A stretch of 64,000 nucleotides of DNA, taken from positions 806,001-870,000 of the forward strand of contig JAEQBH010001514.1 in the NCBI GenBank assembly GCA_016808115.1. Reading direction: 5' to 3'. Position 1 is the first letter of the stretch. Every line of letters begins with the position of its first letter. The notes beneath the pieces are model-generated. The model was not told the origin of the DNA. It saw only the letters and a program-made list of their open reading frames with translations, and did not search any database. The position numbers and the translations under genes were made by a program. The stretch is from Tetrastigma voinierianum (lineage: Eukaryota; Streptophyta; Magnoliopsida; Vitales; Vitaceae). This document shows positions 48,933 to 59,456 of the stretch, piece after piece.

Positions 48933-50717
48933 TGTGTTGGTATCATTTCCTCAAGCCTTAGGTTATCGTGATACATGTGCCTGACACCAATCCTGAATAC
49001 ACTCCCCACCCCTACCACAATGCTAGTGTGCCCCTACTACATTTCCAACAACTAGAGAATCCTATAGCTTAAGTCAGACATTACGAAACCCGTATAAAAT
49101 TTTTTCTTTCTAAACTCAGGATTTTATGAATTTCTCAAGATAACAAACGTGATACAGACATATCCTAAAACCCGTATATGCTAGCTACACTTTTCAAAAT
49201 ATGGCAACCAACACACTCATCCAAAGAGCCTTAGGCTCATCACATTTTCACAAAACAAAACTATGTACATACATATGTTCAACTAAACAAATTCAAAGTA
49301 TTTCCTTACACAAGTTATTTAATACAACACTTATACTAGAAGTAAGGAGAATCCTAATATGTCCTGCGCCCAAATACCAGATTCGGAAAATAGTTTTTAA
49401 AACAAGAAAATAATGATCTAAACGAGGTTCATGAGTGTATGCTTATAAAATGCTTGCTTTTTTCCTCGGTAATATCTCAAAACTGCAAACTATATTTTAC
49501 AAGACACTTTCCGTAAACTCCTTGATTTATTAAGTATAAAAAGTTTCTAAAACTTTTCAAAACTCGTTTGTTTCGCTTTTGCTTTAAAAGTTTATAAAAC
49601 TTCTTTTCATAAACGCTGAGCCTAGGCTTCGATCGCTGCTTTTAAAAGTTTCTAAAAAACTTTTCATAAAATGTCATTGGCTAAGCTTACCACAAAGGGT
49701 TGATTTAAAACTATGTGTAAATGCTTATAAATCAATATCAATCCATCGAGGCCTTTTCGCTATTGCATTCTAGTAAACACGACAGCTTCAACCGTGCTGA
49801 AGCACCCGGGTCCACATCACCTAGGTGGAAGGGCCTTGGCCCACATCATCTTTTTCCGGTAAATATGGTGGAAAGACCTTGGTCTATGTCACCATATAAT
49901 AGCTAGCACGTAAGGCCTGTTTTATAAAACATAATTTTTGCTTGCTTGAAATATGGTTTAATACTTTAAAACCATAACATACCAATGTAAATGATTTATA
50001 AATAATAAACTAGTATTTAAAAATAGAGTTTAGAACACTCACCTTCCTTTTACAATAATTGAGCACGACTCCACAATTTCTCCCGCCTCTGCTATTACTC
50101 TACACATTTGATGTATTAGATCACACATGTCAGCACAACCAAGCAATTTACACACTTTGTGCTACAATTAAAATTTTTAGAAAATATGTGGGGCCCAAAT
50201 GCCATTCACAGGCATATGGCTAAATTCTAGACTCAAGAGACTTTCCATAGCCTAAAACACCCAAAAAACAATTTAAAAAATTATGTCCCACTGTATTTAA
50301 TAAATCCTCGAAATTAACCCGAATCTGTCTAAACAATCTCAAATTCAACCCGGACTGTTCGAAAATAGTCCTGAAAATTCCTAAAAATTCCTAAACTCAA
50401 TCCAAAAATTTTGACTAATCACGTGATCTCACGGTCAGAAGAAAATTCCAAGCTATTAAATAACCTTTAAGCTCGAAATAACACAAGTAGGAAAATTCCA
50501 CCTTCTCTGGAATGTACCTGACAAAACCAAGATTTTGGTACCTACGCGGTAGCCTTGCCGTGATAGTCCAACTTCTTTGCCTTCGTCCGATAGTACCTAG
50601 ATCCGATTTCCAGAATTTGAGAAAAAAACAAAAACCCATTTTTGTTTTTCTTTTTCTCTCTCCGTCTCTCTACTTCACGCTCCTGTTCTCCTTTTCTCAC
50701 CTTTATTGATTTTATCC

Positions 50718-50754
<37 letters not shown>

Positions 50755-51288
50755 TGGATACATAACTTATATTATCTCATTCGGATCCGTTTCTATCCCT
50801 TTAAAATTTTATTTCTTTCGCTCAATTATTTTAATGAACTTTAATCAAGCCATTTCTAACTTTTTGATATTTTCTTAAAAATCTCATCCGAAGTCATCGG
50901 GCGATTTATCACCCGTAATTGTGAAATATTCCGAATCGCCTCTTAATTCAACGAACTTTTCTAGGTCAATAGATTTCATGAGGCCTAATTTAATCTGCTA
51001 CAAACGCATTTGGCTATCCAGGATGTTCAGAGAATCTATAGGTCAAATCATTTCTGACAATTTATTATTACTATTATTATCCTTTTGAAATTCCATAATT
51101 TGTTCTTTCACCCCTCCACTTTTCTTAATTGCAAAAGTGTCACAATGCTTTGAAAAACTTTATAATTTCATCCTTAAAAACAACTTTAAAAAAACAATTA
51201 CTATCGCACTCACCACTCAAAGAAGCCTCGTGCACATATACGGTATCTCTACTACATACCGTACGCCCTCTTGGGACGAGACGTTACA
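48933..51288 (-). repeat. gypsy-2 5' LTR
   Basis: Colinear with 31853-34269; the plus strand ends ACGTTACA before TGTGT. The ATT run (about 50721-50756) is longer than in the partner. A degenerate site resembling the complement of TGGTATCAGAGC lies next to its left end (about 48915-48930), which orients the element. Confidence 0.82.
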
Positions 51289-51293
51289 TGTGT

Positions 51294-51800
51294 GAAATCA
51301 TCTTCACCAGTGAATGGACTCAATGGATATTCACTTTGTTGTCGATCTGCATTATCCCCACCGTCATTTCCAGTATCACTACCATCATTGATCCCCCTCT
51401 CCTCTTGAGTCATCATAGCATGTAGTAGAAGTGCAATCGCGAAAATCCAGTCTACTACTATGTTCAACACTTGAATCAAAAAGAGGGTCGGTGGCGACAA
51501 CAAAGTTGAAATGAGTCTCTAATCTCGGATTTCAAACTTTCACTATGAACTCTTCTGATAAAACCCGCTTAACATCTGTTATCGCTTTCGAACACGCGCA
51601 GCCGCGGATCAGATTTACTCTTCATCATCTAAATGAAGAGGTCTAACCCAATGGAATAATTGATTATCCTTTTCTTCACCAAACTCGGATGAAATGTCGA
51701 GTAAATCAAGGTAATCTTTTTAGGCAACTTTATCCGCCTCTGCCAAGATATCTCTCGTGATCTTTAGTTTCATGTTGTAGTAACAAAAACTAATTGTCGA
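51294..51800 (-). pseudogene. hAT transposase C-terminal part
   Basis: Minus-strand pieces MKLKITRDILAEADKVA, DYLDLLDISSEFGEEKDNQL and WVRPLHLDDEE (51618-51790), then an acidic tail (GINDGSDTGNDGG) and SPFTGEDDFTH running into the gypsy-2 5' LTR. Matches the end of plant DUF659/hAT C-terminal proteins, whose C-terminal domain mediates dimer formation. Contains stops. Confidence 0.72.
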
Positions 51801-52439
51801 GCCGAGGTGTTTTGTACCGATTTCTTTGTTTTGTATGGATCAAAGCAAATGTGCTCCACCCTCTCATGTCAAGATGATGCTGTTTGGGAAAGAACCTTAA
51901 GGACCAAATTCCTCAATGTGGGAACGTGGTTTCCATACATGAACCACCATTCTGCTGTAATAAAAATTACTAACATTCAAAATCTAATAATAACATGGTA
52001 ATAGACTTTACTTTTAAACTTTTAACGAGAAACAACACTCACCGTAGAACCATTAAATTTTTGGATGCTATTGCTATCAATCACTAAATCCCCTTTTGGC
52101 ATCTCGAAACATTATGTTATGAATTAAAATGAACTCTGACAAATCAATATATGTGTAAGTGTAACCAACAAATTGAATCAATTAATTAGAAATATAGCCT
52201 ATCGATACCTTTACTTCCAATATTACCAAGACCTACAAGAATAGCAGAGAATTTCCAAATACTTCATGAACAGCTCGAGAGCTCAAGGTCACTACTAACT
52301 CTTGCGTCTATATTGAAATTTTGGATTAAGATAATATGCTACAAAAGTGATTTAGAATTAGTATGTGATAAAAGGAAAATAATATGCTTTAAAAGTGATT
52401 GTGGTATGGAATAGTTACCTGCGGCATGAAGAGAATGTT

Positions 52440-53147
52440 TGAAGGTTTTATCTCAACGATCTGCAATGATATTTTTGACCCATTCTTTGGCTTTGAGTGC
52501 ATGTAAATTTTGCTTCATCACTCGAATCAACTCATACACAAATGGAGCATTGTCAATTACTGAATCAACAATTCAAGAACTATATAAGAGGCCTCATAGA
52601 TTGACATCAAGTTAGAGACCTTCTCCCAATATGGGATGATTTCAAATATAGATCCTCTCAACCTCATGTCCAACAATCGTGTCCGATTCGCTTCAGAGAT
52701 GCAACCATCTCTAATAAAGATCTCTTCCAAATCACTTCCCTTTTAGAAGACTACTGAGTGATGTAATCTGTCGCAAATATTTTGCCCCTAGACACAACAT
52801 CTCCACCACAACCTTCTCATCGCTGCAAGCAACCAAACCATGATTGCAGATGAAGTCAGATCTTTCGTGCATCGCAATCCAAGCTCCAAACATTTTCTCG
52901 CTACTAACATCTTCGGCAAACATATAATGATGCAATGTGCTGCACATGGAGTCCAATATAAATTGTACTTCTTCATTAACAATTTCCCAGCCTTTACAAA
53001 TGTTGATCCATTGTCTGTAACAATTTGCACAACATTTGCTTCGCCAACATCCTTTATCACGTCCTTCAAAAAACCATAAATGTAGTTGTTGTCTTTGGTA
53101 TTATTCGATGTATCAACAGACTTAAGTAAAATTGTCCTTCATTTACA
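52440..53147 (-). pseudogene. hAT transposase central part (DUF659)
   Basis: KDVIKDVGEANVVQIVTDNG, FVKAGKLLMKKYNLYWTPCA and AHCI (52788-53069), then weaker shifted pieces such as FATDYI and, near 52440-52480, a WVKNIIADRW-like stretch. Belongs to the RNase H-fold catalytic region of hAT transposases; several frame breaks. Confidence 0.8.
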
Positions 53148-53152
53148 ATATA

Positions 53153-56074
53153 TGTAGTGACCCCCGAGCCCGGTCTGACCCGGTTGGTGGATCCGGACCG
53201 CAACCCCGGGGACGCTCGACTGAAGCCATCAATCAAATCCATTTATTCATAAACGTTGCTTCAAATTCAGGAAGCTAATTTCACTTTCTAGTGGCAAGCC
53301 CATAAACATTTACACATTCAATGTGCCCATAACATTTAACAAAATACATTTACAATGAAGGCGCCCAACCTTTCAAAATGATTTGCCAAAATAGATGTTC
53401 GTAGTTCAAATTGTTTTTACAAAAATATCAATGTTCAAACAAAATTAAGTAATGCAGATATGCTTCAAGCATTACTGTGAACTTTTCCGAATAACTCAGC
53501 TCCTCGACTGGGTCCGCTTCAATCACTATCAATCACTCCAGACTGCGGCATTGATAAAACAATACGCCATTTTCATGCTTAGTGGTTCTATACAATTCCA
53601 TTCATCCGTTTCAGTTTAAGTCAAATCATGCAATTTTACTAAACAATACTTTTAAATCTTTTTAGATGATCAATGTCAATACAATACATATACATATTTC
53701 ATATACAATCATTTATAGTTAATTGATCATCCCAAATACACACTTTCATATGCGATAATTTATTTATAATCAAATCATGCATTTCACAATGTTCTTTTTA
53801 TTTCAATTCGTAATCATGCTTTTTCTAATTTCAATTTGTCACAATTCAAATCAATTCAATTCTGCTCTACCCTTAATAAATTTAACTCATGCTTCGAGCA
53901 TATGTGATATCGGAATCACCAGCACGGTCCCGTTAGACTGCAGACCGGTATAAAAACGGTTTTATAACACAATACGATCCCGCTAGGTTGCTGACTAGTT
54001 ATTAAAAAAAAATCAATTAGTAAACACTACCGATACTATTCCGCCAGGTTGTCGAATGTGAGACACATCATTACAATCGTCGCAGCACTACTATTTCAAT
54101 TCTATCGCGTACCAACATATCCTTCATAATTTGTAACTAAACGACAACATTCGATTATGGGTGTTCAAATCTTTTATAGCAACATACAGTACAATATGTA
54201 CATTTGTATAAACGGTTCATTTTCAATACTCATGCAATTTTCATTTGCAAACATTTCATAATAAATTTCTTCAAATCAAATAAAACAATTCAATATGCCT
54301 TTCTTATGCATTTAGAACAAATAGTTCAAATCTTGAAATGATAATAGGAGAAGATAAAACAAACCAAAATCGTCGCTTTGATTCCGACCTTAAGAATCTC
54401 GACTTCAATGCCGACTTTCCTCCTCGTCAGCCCCTATTCAAATACAATGACAATCACATATTAGTAGGCTATTCTAGGAGTTTTTGGTCATAGTTTATGT
54501 CTACCCGATACCCCTTCACTTGAAATTTTTTCTGGGGATATATTAGCTATAATTTGCTCATGCTTCCTTCAAGAAAATTTTAGCTCTATGAGTCTATTTT
54601 TAGTAGGAATTAGAATCATCTCATTTGGATAAACCAAACTCAAGTTACGGCATTTTAATGCCAAACTGGTCAGTATGCATAGCTCACTCGGTTACCCATT
54701 GTTATTCCTAATTTTTGGGGTCTTAACTCCATAAATTGGTAATTATTCCTTCTACTCATTTGAAGCTATGGTGCTAAGGTTTCTTCTCCAATTGGAATCA
54801 TCCAATTTGGATCACCAAAACTCAAGGTATTGCATTTTACATCAAGACTACTCCAATTTACAAAACAGAATCAGACTATTCTTACACATAGCTCCACTTT
54901 GAGAAATTTATGGGCACTTTGAGGTCATAATTTGCATACACTTCCTCCAAGTAAATTATTCCCCTAGAAGTATATGTTACCCCGAATTTCAATTCATCCA
55001 CCTGATGACTAAACTCCAACTTACACCAAAACACTATAATACCCAAAAACAGAGCATAACCTATGAGCTACTCGAGCCACACATTTAAGCCTCAGACGGA
55101 GCCTTAAAACTACAATTTGTTCTGGCCTTTCTATACATTTGTAGACCTATCTCTTATTATGGTTCTTTACCAATTGAATCTACTTCATTTGATGATTATA
55201 ACTTAATTTATAGCCAAATAAGAACAAAGGGGGTTTTGACAAAATTCACAACATTTCCTTTGAAAAACCCAACATTTCCTTTTACAAACATTACACAAAA
55301 CTAATCCAACCAACAATACTCTTTCAAACTCAAACCCTAACACAACCCCAAAACTCATTTACAACCAAAACAAAACTCTTTTTATCCACATTTGGGGTTT
55401 TCCCCAACATCAAAATCACAAAAGATGAAGCTAGGGTTTTATTTTCTTACCTTAACCTCTTCAAATCTCCACTTCTAAATTGCTTGATCACAAATGAGCA
55501 ACAAGTGGGAAGAAACCCCACCTAGAACTTGATTTTTCCCAAGCCCCCAGCCTCTCTTCTCCCCTTTTCTCCCCTCTCCTTCTAAAAACGGATTGCTCAA
55601 GAATGAGCCCCAAAGACCACATTTTGGTCTTTATCTCACATGTAAGGTCATGTTCGCTTCCACACCTATTCTCATTTTCATTTTTTGGTCTTAAGCTTCA
55701 CTTATTTTTCATAAGGTCTTGTTTGGGCCATAAAAATGCATTCTTTTGACTTAAGTTTCTCCCTATTTTCTTTATAGCCCATATTTCATTTTATTTGCTC
55801 TTCAACTCTCATATTTACACTTAGACATATAAACTTATTTACAATTGACTCTTAGGTTCTCATTTTACAAATTTCAAATTTGGCATTTACACTTGGGTAA
55901 ATTTTCGGGTCCAATCAATTCTCATTTAGCATATAATATTTGCATTTGGCTCTTAGCCATATAATCATTTATTCAATATTCATTTAACAATTCCTATAAA
56001 ATACCCAAGTTGGCTCAATTTATACCCGTAATATATATATAATAATTATAAAAAATTTAGGTATTTTAAGCATA
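53153..56074 (-). mobile_element. second solo LTR, 2.9 kb, in the hAT transposase gene
   Basis: Plus-strand left end TGTAGTGACCCCCGAG; right end near AAGCATA. ATATA occurs on both sides (53148-53152, 56075-56079). Removing the element joins INFMVY to a downstream RTI in frame-compatible order, as in related hAT proteins. Blocks such as GGCATTTTAATGCCAAACTGG (one base beyond 20 omitted) match 20500-20530 in reverse orientation, so it belongs to the same LTR family as 19154-23253. Confidence 0.75.
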
Positions 56075-56103
56075 ATATACCATGAAATTAATGAAGCTTA
56101 ATT

Positions 56104-57125
56104 TCGTGGGATCAGTCCATCCATCACACATAATTATGCACCCATAGGTCTTTCATTTCTCTCTTTGGAGATTCACATAATCTTCCATGTCTTTATACTC
56201 CATATCTAAATATTTGTTTTTGATTTCATAGGGAGAGGTTACTTCTATTCCCATGCCTACAAGTTAAAGTAAATAATTATATGGTCTGCAACTATAATGT
56301 AAGATAATAATTTTATTTGAAATTGAAAACGGATTTTCACATATCAGCTTGTTGTGCACCAATAATAATGTTTTTGAAGTGGTGAGAGTCTGCTTTCAGA
56401 GGGGCGCAACGCCTGAGCATGGCACTAATCGATTAATCAGCTCATCGCTCTTTGATTGCACCTCCTTTAAAGAGATTTTTAACACTTTGTTTTGTCAAGA
56501 TTTATAATGATGGAGCAAGAGGTGGTGATGAACTGATTATCTCACACTTTGAGATCTTTCACGTGTCTTATCGATCAGGCTAGATGATTGTAAAGGCTCA
56601 CCTATTGCAATTATATATATTAGAAATGTTTCTGTAAATTCGGCTTATACTATAATAATGAATTTAAGTTAAAAGATTTACCATTTTTCTTTTGCCACTA
56701 TGAACCTTTCTTCTTGTCACATCTTATCCACTAGTTTTGATGCACGACATGTCGCCCATAGTCACTTTCATTCGGCCGGGTTCATGTCAAAGTGGGATAC
56801 ACATAGACATCATCATCTTCCTTCTCATTTTCCTCATCATCATCAAATAGATGTCTATAGCTACCACCCATTGTGCCTCGCAGTTCAGATCGAATTTCTT
56901 TAATATTCACAGCTTTATTTGCTTTGGCTTTATTCCTTTCAACCAAAAGTTCTCATTTCTTTTTTAACTTCAGGAGACACATTAGGACGCTTTTTTCTAT
57001 TTGAGTGTGGATCTGTATGTGATAAGTGAAATTTGAACTAAGTAATTCCGCCAGTTTTAATGACCATACAACAAAAATTGCATATGGTGTCATTTCTATT
57101 CCCTTCAATAGGTGTACAATATTTC
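56104..57125 (-). pseudogene. hAT transposase N-terminal part: BED zinc finger and start of DUF659
   Basis: BED finger at about 56950-57125: NDTICNFC, KTGGIT, one stop, FKFHLSHTDPHS and RPNVSPEVKKEM, with Cys-x2-Cys and His residues in place; this binds transposon-end or host DNA. At 56104-56280: YKDMEDYVNLQREK, a stop in place of Trp, KTYGCIIMCDGWTDPTKL. Middle part is shifted. BED plus DUF659 is the standard domain order for this plant family. Confidence 0.82.
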
Positions 57126-57250
57126 CAAGGTAATCACGACCTTCTATTGTCCATCACTCCACTGTCCATCCATACAACCCAAATAATTAACCACACTCCA
57201 TGTCTATACTCCCAATCTAAATATAAAGTTGCATCAATTCATATTACATT

Positions 57251-57455
57251 AATAATTAACAAATTTCTATATTTCATATTCATAATCTCAATCTAAATAT
57301 AAAGTTGCATTAATTATCATAATTTAAAGAAAATGCATTTTTCACAAATTTGTTAATTAATAATTAACAAATTTCTATATTTCATATCCATAATCTTAAT
57401 CTAAATATAAAATTACATTAATTATCATAATTTAAAGAAAATGTATTTTTACAAC
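57251..57455. repeat. 108-bp direct tandem duplication
   Basis: Two units (57251-57358, 57359-57455) starting AATAATTAACAAATTTC, with a few substitutions. AT-rich, no frame. Lies between the hAT BED exon and the RLK-1' fragment, possibly part of the transposon end. Confidence 0.8.
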
Positions 57456-57470
57456 ATCAAATATGCATAA

Positions 57471-58911
57471 CCATTTTGGAACTTGGTTCATATTACAGAA
57501 GCCATGCACACCACAGTATGCATAACCATCACAGTCATCCATCGGCATGGTAGTGTATTCATTCCAACCAGAACCATTAGTCCATAAGAGGCGTTCTCAG
57601 TCGCCATTTGATTTTAAAACCAACATTGAAACAACAGAGCTGTCAACAAGTTGATAACTGTAATACATCTCCCTATCATTAGAAGAAAAAAAATGTTTGT
57701 AAACTGATTTCCCTAATAAGTAAAATTACCTGTTGACGGATCATCACTGCTCTTACTTGATGATAGGTACCATTCCTGGCCTGTTGATTTGTTCCTCCCA
57801 ATCTTCATGTCTGGTAGAAGAGTACTGGTTGGATGATCAAAGCCTGCCATAAGAAATTTCGGTGGTTACCACTATTTCCATTCTTCATCACTACAAGATT
57901 TCAGACTCCAAAAGCTGGGCAGTTGAATAGGGCCGGCCTCTTACTTTATAGGCCCTAGGCTATTTTTTGGGCCCTATTATATAAGTTAAAAATAAAATTT
58001 TTATTGACAAATATATTTAACATTATATAAAAATTCAATGTGTAAGTTTATTCTACAAGCATTTTTAGATAAAAAATCAATAATTAAACTATTAAAATCA
58101 ATTTGTTCTACCATATGTTTTTCAATAGACAGTATAGTCAATCCATTTAATCTTTTTTGTGATATTAAACTATTAAAATCAATTTGTTCTAACATATGTT
58201 TTTCAATAGACAGTATAGTCAATCCATTCAATCTTTCTTGTGACTTTGTTGATCGAAAGTATGATTTGATTAACAAAATAAAAAGGTTTCATCGATGTAG
58301 CACCTGCACTGGGCTGAGCCAAAAAGATATACCATTTAACTAAGCATTTCATGTGAGTACTTCTTTATTGTATTTAAAGTAGAGTCTTTTATAACTTATC
58401 ACATTTAAAGTGAGCTTTTGAATCAAGTATCAAACCAAATTTTTATTATATTTAATTAATTATAAATTATAAATATATATAATATTTTATTATTTCAAGT
58501 ATTGTTCCCACTATAAAGTCATTCTAGGCAGCAGCCTACCCTGCCTAGGCAGGGCCGGCGCTGTTGGATTCTCTACATAACTCGATGTATTAGAAGACAA
58601 AATGATTCTATTAGCACTATTGAGAAGAACAAGAGCTCCCTGGTCTGTGACCATCAAAACTCCCGATGAATTAGTGAAAGGGATATCTCTGATTGGAAAG
58701 TAATCCATACCACTGTCCTAGGGATTACTTTCTCAAGAATCGATTCTTCGAATTCTCTTGAGGAAAAATCCCAGTTCAAAGCTCCCACCAGATGAAAATT
58801 ATGGCTCTCACCATCTCTGATGGATTGATTCACTGTGATGGTGTCTACTGCAGTGGAAATTCTTAAGCAGAGTAAAGAGAAGATGATCACAAGTCCTGCA
58901 AGAGCATCCAT
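57471..58911 (-). pseudogene. RLK-1': fragment of duplicated SD-RLK lectin exon
   Basis: Copy of the RLK-1 first exon. 58570-58911 holds the ATG, the same signal peptide (MDALAGLVIIFSLLCLRIS) and B-lectin start; 57474-57930 holds the S-locus glycoprotein part and the start of the EGF-like cluster. Compared with RLK-1 it lacks about 116 bp (RLK-1 2916-3036) and has several small indels. Similarity ends at 57471, so PAN, membrane and kinase parts are missing. A small hAT derivative splits it. Confidence 0.88.
57931..58561 (-). mobile_element. 631-bp hAT derivative inside RLK-1'
   Basis: Terminal inverted bases AGGGCCGGCC and GGGCCGGCGC; flanks AGTTGAAT and TGTTGGAT resemble an 8-bp duplication of the RLK-1 sequence AGTTGGAT, each with one change. 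A minus-strand frame (58001-58276) carries the pattern RLNGLTILSIEKHM and IDFNSLI, as in the C-terminus of ZMYM1-like hAT transposases, tandemly duplicated as two 81-bp units (58083-58163, 58164-58244). Non-autonomous. Confidence 0.75.
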
Positions 58912-59456
58912 GGATGTTCTAATGTTTCAACACATGTCAGTATGTTACATATGTAGTTGAAGTCCACGCATCTCTTTTTCCGTTGTAAAACTGCAATTAA
59001 GCTCCGAACTTTATCGATTAACTAAAGTAGTTTGGATCATATTGACCAGAACTGCAAAATTTTATTAATTCAAAGCAATCCATCACTTTCTTTCAATATA
59101 TGTGTATGGGCTGAGGCATACTAAATTGTTTGACTTAATTTACATAACAGCAATTTCCACGCCTACAAGAAGTAAAGTTATTCCTTTTGAATAGAGGCTC
59201 GGCAGTCAATCATTAGACATCGTGGTCCAGTCATTCTCAAATCTCCGATATTTCACTTTATACAAGTATAAAATAATATGAAAATGATAGCAAGAAGACG
59301 ACCTCAAATCTTGTGGATGAGACTACCCTTTGGGGTATATAAAACAATTACCTAACCACTATGCAAATTCAAAGTCTTCCATTCAAATTTGAATTATGAT
59401 TCATTGAATGGCCTGAAGACAGGGTCTTAGACGATAAGAATTCAGATGAATATCTT
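58912..59456. other. spacer between RLK-2' 3' end and RLK-1' start
   Basis: Diverged copy of 3587-4130, colinear with small indels. No separate gene seen. Confidence 0.7.

Larger units (their letters stand above)
31853..51288 (-). mobile_element. gypsy-2: Ty3/gypsy LTR retrotransposon, minus strand, carrying an Athila-like element
   Basis: LTRs at 48933-51288 (5') and 31853-34269 (3'); 5-bp duplication TGTGT at 31848-31852 and 51289-51293. LTR starts TGTAACG (minus strand). Internal order on the minus strand: gag, protease, reverse transcriptase with intact Asp-Asp, then the Athila-like insertion, then the rest of reverse transcriptase, RNase H and the integrase C-terminus. Most of the integrase core is missing. 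Without the inner element it is about 8.7 kb. Confidence 0.88.
31195..57440 (-). mobile_element. decayed hAT-type transposon or transposase-derived gene with nested elements
   Basis: Minus-strand gene of the BED/DUF659/hAT C-terminal type, in four pieces: 56104-57125 (BED finger, DUF659 start), about 52440-53147 (DUF659 and centre), 51294-51800 (C-terminus) and 31808-31847 (last codons and stop). A possible left terminus is CAGTGTTAAAAATATCGG at 31195, followed by GATATATCGG repeats; the right terminus was not found, so the end is approximate. Gypsy-2 and a solo LTR interrupt it. Confidence 0.65.

Noticed and set aside
50542..50763. Asn-run protein on the minus strand
   Set aside because: Product of the ATT microsatellite in the gypsy-2 5' LTR.
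58001..58343. Plus-strand frame of 101 codons in the small hAT derivative
   Set aside because: Opposite-strand shadow of the duplicated transposase C-terminus; only the minus strand matches a known family.
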